NCBI GenBank assembly: GCA_964011275.1
Contig: CAXGOB010000116.1
Coordinates: 1-11,012 of the forward strand
Length of the DNA stretch: 11,012 bases
From: UBA7328 sp002471345
GTDB lineage: Bacteria > Bacteroidota > Bacteroidia > Chitinophagales > Saprospiraceae
Direction of reading: 5' to 3'
The position numbers and the translations under genes are program-made. Shown in pieces: positions 7,057 to 11,012 of this stretch. The notes beneath the pieces were generated by a model. That model made no database searches. It was not told the origin of the DNA and saw nothing but the letters and a program-made list of their open reading frames with translations. Within the stretch, counting starts at the first letter, position 1, and each line of letters starts with the position of its first letter.

Positions 7057-8343
7057 ATGAATGAAAAGAACGGATCAGAATTAGATTTCCTATCTCCAGT
7101 ATGGACGCATTTAACAGACATACGAGCTGTAAGAGGTGAAGGAATTTATATATATGATAATGAAGAGAATCAATATACTGATTTCACCTCAGGAATAGGT
7201 GTGGTAAACACAGGCCACTGCCATCCTAGAGTAGTAGAAGCCGTACAAACTCAGGCTAGCAAATTGCTATTTGGACAAATGAATTGTGTGATTCCTCCGA
7301 CGGCAATAAAGCTGGCTGCTAAACTTAATGAAGTCACACCAGAGCACATTAATCGTTTCTTTTTTGCCAATAGCGGTGCAGAAGCTACAGAAGCCAGTGT
7401 CAAACTGGCCAAGGCGGCAACAGGAAGATCTAATATAATCGTGTTTCAAGGAAGTTTTCATGGTAGGACGCATCTGACTATGGCTATGACTACATCTAAA
7501 ACAGTATACAGGCACAAATTTCAGCCTCTGCCTTCTGGTATTTTTGTTGCACCATTCCCTTATGCTTATTACTATGGCTGGGATGAAGAGACAACTGTTG
7601 AATTTTGCAAAAAACAACTGGACCTGCTACTTCATGGACAAACCGCTCCTGATGAAACTGCGGCTATTATCATAGAACCCGTCTTAGGTGAAGGTGGATA
7701 CATACCTGCACCAAGTGCATTTTTGCACCACCTTAGAGACGTGTGTGACCAGCATGGCATCTTGTTGATTATTGATGAAGTTCAAAGTGGTTTTGGAAGA
7801 ACAGGGAAACTCTTATGTTTCGAGCATGCTGGTGTCAAACCAGACATCATCGTGATGGCAAAAGGTCTAGGTAGTGGACTTCCCATTTCTGCAATAGCAT
7901 CCTCGAATGAAATCATGGAGAAATGGAAACCTGGAACACATGGAGGAACATATGGTGGAGGTAGTGCAATAGCAGGGGCTGCAGCTTGTGCTACCATTGA
8001 TGTAATGAAAGATGAAGAATTGGTTGAGAATTCAGCAATCAGAGGAGAACAGTTAGTACTAGATTTAAGAAAATTACAAAAAAGATTTCCAATAATAGGA
8101 GATGTGCGAGGATTGGGTCTAATGATAGCCGTAGAGTTTACCAATAGAGATAGTACGCCCAATGCAGACCTGACTTCTAAAGTTGTCAAATCATGCATCG
8201 AAAAAAGACTTCTTCTGCTAAGCTGTGGGAGTTATAAAAATGTCATCCGATGGATACCTCCATTAACCGTGACTCAAAAACAAATCACGGAGGCGTTGAT
8301 GATATTCGAATCAGCTCTTGGAGAATCAACGAAAATAAGTTGA
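7057..8343 (+). CDS. gabT: 4-aminobutyrate--2-oxoglutarate transaminase (class III aminotransferase)
   Basis: PLP enzyme moving the amino group of GABA (or a related omega-amino acid) to 2-oxoglutarate, giving succinic semialdehyde and glutamate. Seen: 'DFTSGIGVVNTGHCHP' (42-57), 'FANSGAEATEASVKLAKAAT' (103-122) for phosphate binding, 'FQGSFHGRTHLTMAMT' (130-145), 'IIIEPVLGEGG' with Glu208, 'LLIIDEVQSGFGRTG' (236-250) with Asp240 for the pyridine nitrogen, and 'IVMAKGLGSGLP' with Lys269 as the Schiff-base lysine. The C-terminal 'LLSCGSYKNVIRWIPPL' closely follows E. coli GabT and keeps the carboxylate-binding Arg398. The segment 'HGGTYGGGSA' departs from the common 'TYGGNP'. I chose ATG at 7057 (428 aa); a TTG at 7048 overlapping the previous stop is less likely. 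It is one base from gabD, which strongly supports the GABA assignment over ornithine or acetylornithine transaminases. Confidence 0.88.
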   Translation: MNEKNGSELDFLSPVWTHLTDIRAVRGEGIYIYDNEENQYTDFTSGIGVVNTGHCHPRVVEAVQTQASKLLFGQMNCVIPPTAIKLAAKLNEVTPEHINRFFFANSGAEATEASVKLAKAATGRSNIIVFQGSFHGRTHLTMAMTTSKTVYRHKFQPLPSGIFVAPFPYAYYYGWDEETTVEFCKKQLDLLLHGQTAPDETAAIIIEPVLGEGGYIPAPSAFLHHLRDVCDQHGILLIIDEVQSGFGRTGKLLCFEHAGVKPDIIVMAKGLGSGLPISAIASSNEIMEKWKPGTHGGTYGGGSAIAGAAACATIDVMKDEELVENSAIRGEQLVLDLRKLQKRFPIIGDVRGLGLMIAVEFTNRDSTPNADLTSKVVKSCIEKRLLLLSCGSYKNVIRWIPPLTVTQKQITEALMIFESALGESTKIS

Positions 8344-8344
8344 G

Positions 8345-9808
8345 ATGAATCTAAAGAATCCAAAACTACTTGAAACAAGATCCTTTATAAATGGGAGATT
8401 CATAAATGCAAATGACAATAAGACATTTTCAGTTACTAATCCTTATGATGGAAAGACAATAGCTGAAGTGGCAGATTGCGGCCAAAGTGAAACGCTGGGA
8501 GCTATAAAGGAAGCTCAAGAAGCTTACCGCTCTTGGAAAAAGCTGACTGGAACAGAAAGAGGTCAAATACTTCGAAGGTGGTATGATCTGCAAATGGAAA
8601 ATATAGATGACTTGGCAACTATATTGACTTGTGAGCAAGGAAAACCTTTGGTTGAATCAAAAGGCGAAATAGGCTATGGAGCATCTTTTGTAGAGTGGTT
8701 TGCTGAAGAAGCAAGAAGAGTTTATGGTGATACTATTCCAGGGCATCAAAGGGACAAACGAATTATAGTAATTAAACAACCTATTGGTGTAGTCGCCGCT
8801 ATTACTCCGTGGAATTTCCCTAATGCCATGATAACTAGAAAAGTAGCTCCCGCTCTTGCAGCAGGTTGCTGCGTAATTATAAAACCAGCAGAGCTTACTC
8901 CATTGTCGGCTAATGCCTTGGCTGTTTTAGCCAAAGAAGCAGGTTTCCCTCCTGGAGTCTTTAATGTCATTAATTCAAGTACCCCTGAAGTAATAGGAAG
9001 AGAACTTACATCAAACTCAATCGTTAAAAAACTTTCGTTTACTGGATCAACAGAAGTAGGAAAAATACTACTGAAACAAAGTGCAGATACAGTAAAAAAA
9101 GTATCTCTAGAGTTAGGAGGTAACGCACCTTTTATTGTATTCGATGATGCAGATCTTGATAAAGCTGTGGAAGGAGCTGTAGCTGCTAAATACAGAAATG
9201 CTGGGCAAACATGTGTTTGTGCAAATAGATTTTTTGTGCAAGATGAAGTTTATGACAAGTTTGTGCAAAAATTTTCCAAAGCAGTTAGGGCTCAAAAAGT
9301 AGGGTCAGGCCTGTCAGAAGAAGTGACTATTGGGCCAATGATAGAAGAAAAAGCAATACTATTTGTAGAAGAATTAGTTGCCAATGCTGTTGAAAGAGGT
9401 GCAGAAGTTATTACAGGAGGAAGAAGGATTGGTGATGTGCCCTCTTTATTTTATCAGCCTACAGTACTTACTAATGTAAATAAGAATATGATGGTTTTCG
9501 ACCAAGAAATATTCGGACCTGTTGCACCAATCTTCAAGTTCAAAGATGAAGATGAAGTTATTTCACTCGCTAACGATACACCTTATGGTTTAGCAGCATA
9601 TTTCTACGGTAAAGATCACTCTCGAATATGGCGTGTCGCCGAAGAACTAGAATATGGAATGATAGGAATTAACACAGGAATGATCTCAACTACTGTTGCT
9701 CCATTTGGCGGAATTAAAGAAAGTGGTTTTGGAAGAGAAGGTTCGAAATATGGCATGGATGATTACTTAGAGATTAAATATATGTGCTGGGATATAGGAA
9801 ATGGGTGA
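8345..9808 (+). CDS. gabD: NAD(P)-dependent succinate-semialdehyde dehydrogenase
   Basis: Aldehyde dehydrogenase superfamily enzyme oxidising succinic semialdehyde to succinate, second step of GABA degradation. 487 aa, full length. Seen: 'AAITPWNFPNAMITRK' (151-166) with oxyanion-hole Asn157, 'IIKPAELTPLSA' with Lys180 for cofactor, 'LSFTGSTEVGK' (230-240), 'VSLELGGNAPFIVFDDADLD' (253-272) with general base Glu256, and 'RNAGQTCVCANR' (284-295) with nucleophile Cys290. The C-terminal 'VAPFGGIKESGFGREGSKYG' and 'YLEIKYMC' are almost the E. coli GabD sequence. The Cys290/Cys292 pair corresponds to the two cysteines that form a redox switch in human SSADH; whether that works here is unknown. It starts one base after the gabT stop (TGA G ATG), so the two are translationally coupled. 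Confidence 0.93.
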   Translation: MNLKNPKLLETRSFINGRFINANDNKTFSVTNPYDGKTIAEVADCGQSETLGAIKEAQEAYRSWKKLTGTERGQILRRWYDLQMENIDDLATILTCEQGKPLVESKGEIGYGASFVEWFAEEARRVYGDTIPGHQRDKRIIVIKQPIGVVAAITPWNFPNAMITRKVAPALAAGCCVIIKPAELTPLSANALAVLAKEAGFPPGVFNVINSSTPEVIGRELTSNSIVKKLSFTGSTEVGKILLKQSADTVKKVSLELGGNAPFIVFDDADLDKAVEGAVAAKYRNAGQTCVCANRFFVQDEVYDKFVQKFSKAVRAQKVGSGLSEEVTIGPMIEEKAILFVEELVANAVERGAEVITGGRRIGDVPSLFYQPTVLTNVNKNMMVFDQEIFGPVAPIFKFKDEDEVISLANDTPYGLAAYFYGKDHSRIWRVAEELEYGMIGINTGMISTTVAPFGGIKESGFGREGSKYGMDDYLEIKYMCWDIGNG

Positions 9809-9941
9809 GGTTCATGTTTAAATAATAACTTGAATTAAATCAAACCTTCGTTTTTATTAACTCTGATTCACCCAATTCATCCTTTATTCGATGGAGGGCT
9901 CTTTTAATTGCAGAACAAGAATGTTAATAAACAACCAATTA
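9809..9941. other. Non-coding spacer after gabD
   Basis: AT-rich stretch between gabD and the decayed gene at 9942-10201, which are convergent. I see no tRNA, no convincing open frame and no strong hairpin followed by a T-run; a weak GAGGTT/AACCTT pairing around a long loop is not a credible terminator. The full gene-poor interval to 10211 is about 400 bp, and the rest is covered by the remnant described next. Confidence 0.5.
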
Positions 9942-10201
9942 TCATTTTATTGAATGATTGATTACTTCTAATAAATTATAGTTTTGTCCTTGTAGTTCAT
10001 TGATATATTTCAATGCTAAAAAGTATATGCCGACCAACTCTTCGAATGATCGAAATTCCTCTGAAGATGGTTCATTTATGTATTTCCAATCATTATCATG
10101 GAACATATCTTCTTCATCCCACGGAAGTATATTTCAATGGAATTCCATTTACTTCAAAAACATCAGTTTTTCAATATCAGCTTCTTATGGTCATTTGTCA
10201 C
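9942..10201 (-). pseudogene. Small decayed gene with two homopolymer frameshifts; 54-aa intact tail
   Basis: Three minus-strand frames join into one protein-like sequence. Frame A from GTG at 10201 gives 'VTNDHKKLILKN' and stops at 10165-10163. Frame B gives 'KTDVFEVNGIPLKYTSVG' and stops at 10116-10114. Frame C gives 'DEEDMFHDNDWKYI' and continues to 'NYNLLEVINHSIK' with a TGA at 9944-9942. Each switch falls on a homopolymer: five T (10167-10171) and three C (10118-10120) on plus; losing one base from each restores about 86 codons in one frame. Frame C alone is a 54-aa open frame from ATG at 10106, an alternative small gene. The family is not recognised; the acidic, aromatic-rich composition is compatible with a small cytosolic protein. 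It follows the FISUMP gene by 10 bp on the same strand. Confidence 0.42.
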
Positions 10202-10211
10202 AGAGAAAAAT

Positions 10212-11012
10212 TTAGTCTTCCTTGATACATCTCACCGAAAGGCCGTAGTTATTATCCCTTTCCAAAGGTTGAGATATTTGAGCACCACTATGAACCATAT
10301 CAAATATTTTAAAACTATTCATTGTTGGAGCTGTTGAGCTCCACCATTGACCTCTATCTTTTAAACCCCCAAAAGTCCCACTTTCAAAACGACGTCCAGC
10401 TCCCCGAGACGACCAACCACTTTCATTAGTGCTAGTAGAGCTAGTGCTCCAATAATTTACACCGGTCTCTTTCATTTTACCCCCAGCAATGGAATGTCCT
10501 CCTAAATTATCAATCAAAGTAGTCCATTGTGCTACAGATGGCAATTCCCATCCTATAGGACATAATCGACCATCAGCTACAGCATATCCATTGTATAAAT
10601 AACCGTAAGCTTCAACATTGTCATCTGAATTATTGTACCTGCACCTACCTGGGAAAAAGGCATCTTCCCATCCAACATTTGAAGTAATATCTGCAATAAA
10701 AATAAGATTGTCATTAGTTCTTCTAACACGTAAGTTTTCTGCCATCCATATTTGTTCCCCAATACGAATAGTTTTATAAATATTTCCTTCTACATCAGCA
10801 ACAGTTCCTACTTGTGCATTCCCTGTCAACGATACCCAATTTACTCCATTCCAACCTTCAAAGTCATTTCCTGTCCATCGGATTGTTCCAGGTTTAGGAG
10901 TTTCTGTTGCACTATTTTCTATGCTTATTGCCCCTTCTATATCTAATTGCTCAGCTTGACTGTATCCTTGCGTAAAAATAAGACAGTTTAAAAATGAATT
11001 AAATTTAAACTG
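10212..11012 (-). CDS. FISUMP-domain secreted protein, N-terminus off the window edge
   Basis: Contains a Fibrobacter succinogenes major paralogous (FISUMP, TIGR02145-like) domain, found in exported or surface proteins of Bacteroidota and Fibrobacteres; function unknown, with a C-type-lectin-like fold suspected. The frame is open from 11012 to TAA at 10214-10212 (266 visible codons), so the start lies just outside. The visible N-terminus 'FLNCLIFTQGYSQA' before 'EQLDIEGAISI' looks like the end of a Sec signal peptide. Next comes 'GTIRWTGNDFEGWNGVNWVS', the common Bacteroidota lead-in. FISUMP hallmarks follow: 'IGEQIWMAENLRV', 'YGYLYNGYAV', 'LCPIGWELPSVAQW', 'GGKMKE', 'FGGLKDRGQWWSSTA' and the final 'NNYGLSVRCIKE'. 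No C-terminal sorting domain is present. A TTG at 10829 is only an internal codon. Confidence 0.85.
   Translation of the reverse strand, partial: QFKFNSFLNCLIFTQGYSQAEQLDIEGAISIENSATETPKPGTIRWTGNDFEGWNGVNWVSLTGNAQVGTVADVEGNIYKTIRIGEQIWMAENLRVRRTNDNLIFIADITSNVGWEDAFFPGRCRYNNSDDNVEAYGYLYNGYAVADGRLCPIGWELPSVAQWTTLIDNLGGHSIAGGKMKETGVNYWSTSSTSTNESGWSSRGAGRRFESGTFGGLKDRGQWWSSTAPTMNSFKIFDMVHSGAQISQPLERDNNYGLSVRCIKED

Noticed and set aside
10000..10337. Three overlapping plus-strand open frames of 70-79 codons
   Set aside because: They are antisense to the minus-strand remnant at 9942-10201 and to the FISUMP gene, are rich in Ser/Ile/Phe as expected of shadow frames, and match nothing recognisable.
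1..11012. Alternative genetic code or selenocysteine/pyrrolysine decoding
   Set aside because: The interrupting codons are TAG and TAA, both of which also end intact genes in the window (GH130 and DUF4407 with TAG; XdhC and FISUMP with TAA), and no suppressor tRNA or decoding element is visible.
1..11012. CRISPR arrays, tRNAs, rRNAs, toxin-antitoxin or anti-phage defence genes
   Set aside because: I looked for regular repeats, cloverleaf-like segments and known defence motifs and saw none.

Overview
The window looks like the chromosome of a Bacteroidota bacterium, probably an environmental or marine Cytophagia/Flavobacteriia-type lineage. The evidence is low GC, almost no Shine-Dalgarno sequences, a FISUMP-domain secreted protein whose N-terminal region has a Bacteroidota-style repeat ('W-T-G-N-D-F-E-G-W-N-G'), a Bacteroidota-type DUF4407 membrane protein, a GH130 lipoprotein and a quinone-linked malate dehydrogenase (Mqo). 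No plasmid, phage or CRISPR hallmarks are visible. The lineage is inferred from protein character only.

Layout. Positions 1-205 hold a short decayed coding remnant (minus strand). Positions 206-2851, minus strand, carry mqo followed by a GH130 glycosidase/phosphorylase lipoprotein; mqo has an in-frame TAG near its 3' end. A divergent 218-bp gap leads to two plus-strand genes, an XdhC/CoxI-family protein and a DUF4407 four-helix membrane/coiled-coil protein. An IS110-family element (about 5435-6692, transposase on minus) follows; its transposase frame is interrupted by an in-frame TAA. The roughly 200 bp upstream of the transposase are non-coding, rich in inverted repeats, and sit where IS110-group elements encode their bridge RNA. 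Directly past the element lies the C-terminal part of a SRPBCC-fold protein, then gabT and gabD, tightly packed on plus. Positions 9809-10211 contain a small decayed gene on minus with two homopolymer-type frameshifts, and 10212 to the end is a FISUMP-domain exported protein whose first codons lie off the right edge.

How the genes work together. The clearest metabolic unit is gabT-gabD: GABA transaminase makes succinic semialdehyde and SSADH oxidises it to succinate, which enters the TCA cycle. Mqo is also a TCA-cycle enzyme but here appears broken or recoded. XdhC normally serves molybdenum-hydroxylase maturation, yet no molybdoenzyme is in view. The IS110 element has apparently removed the 5' part of the SRPBCC gene and now lies between gabTD and whatever promoter it had; a sigma70-like outward promoter candidate lies in the element's left end.

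The unusual theme is the density of disruptions in 11 kb: in-frame stops in mqo, in the transposase and in the 5' remnant, one IS-truncated gene, and one doubly frameshifted gene, between perfectly intact neighbours. Pseudogenisation (or assembly error) is the default reading. The most system-like item is the candidate bridge-RNA region of the IS110 element.
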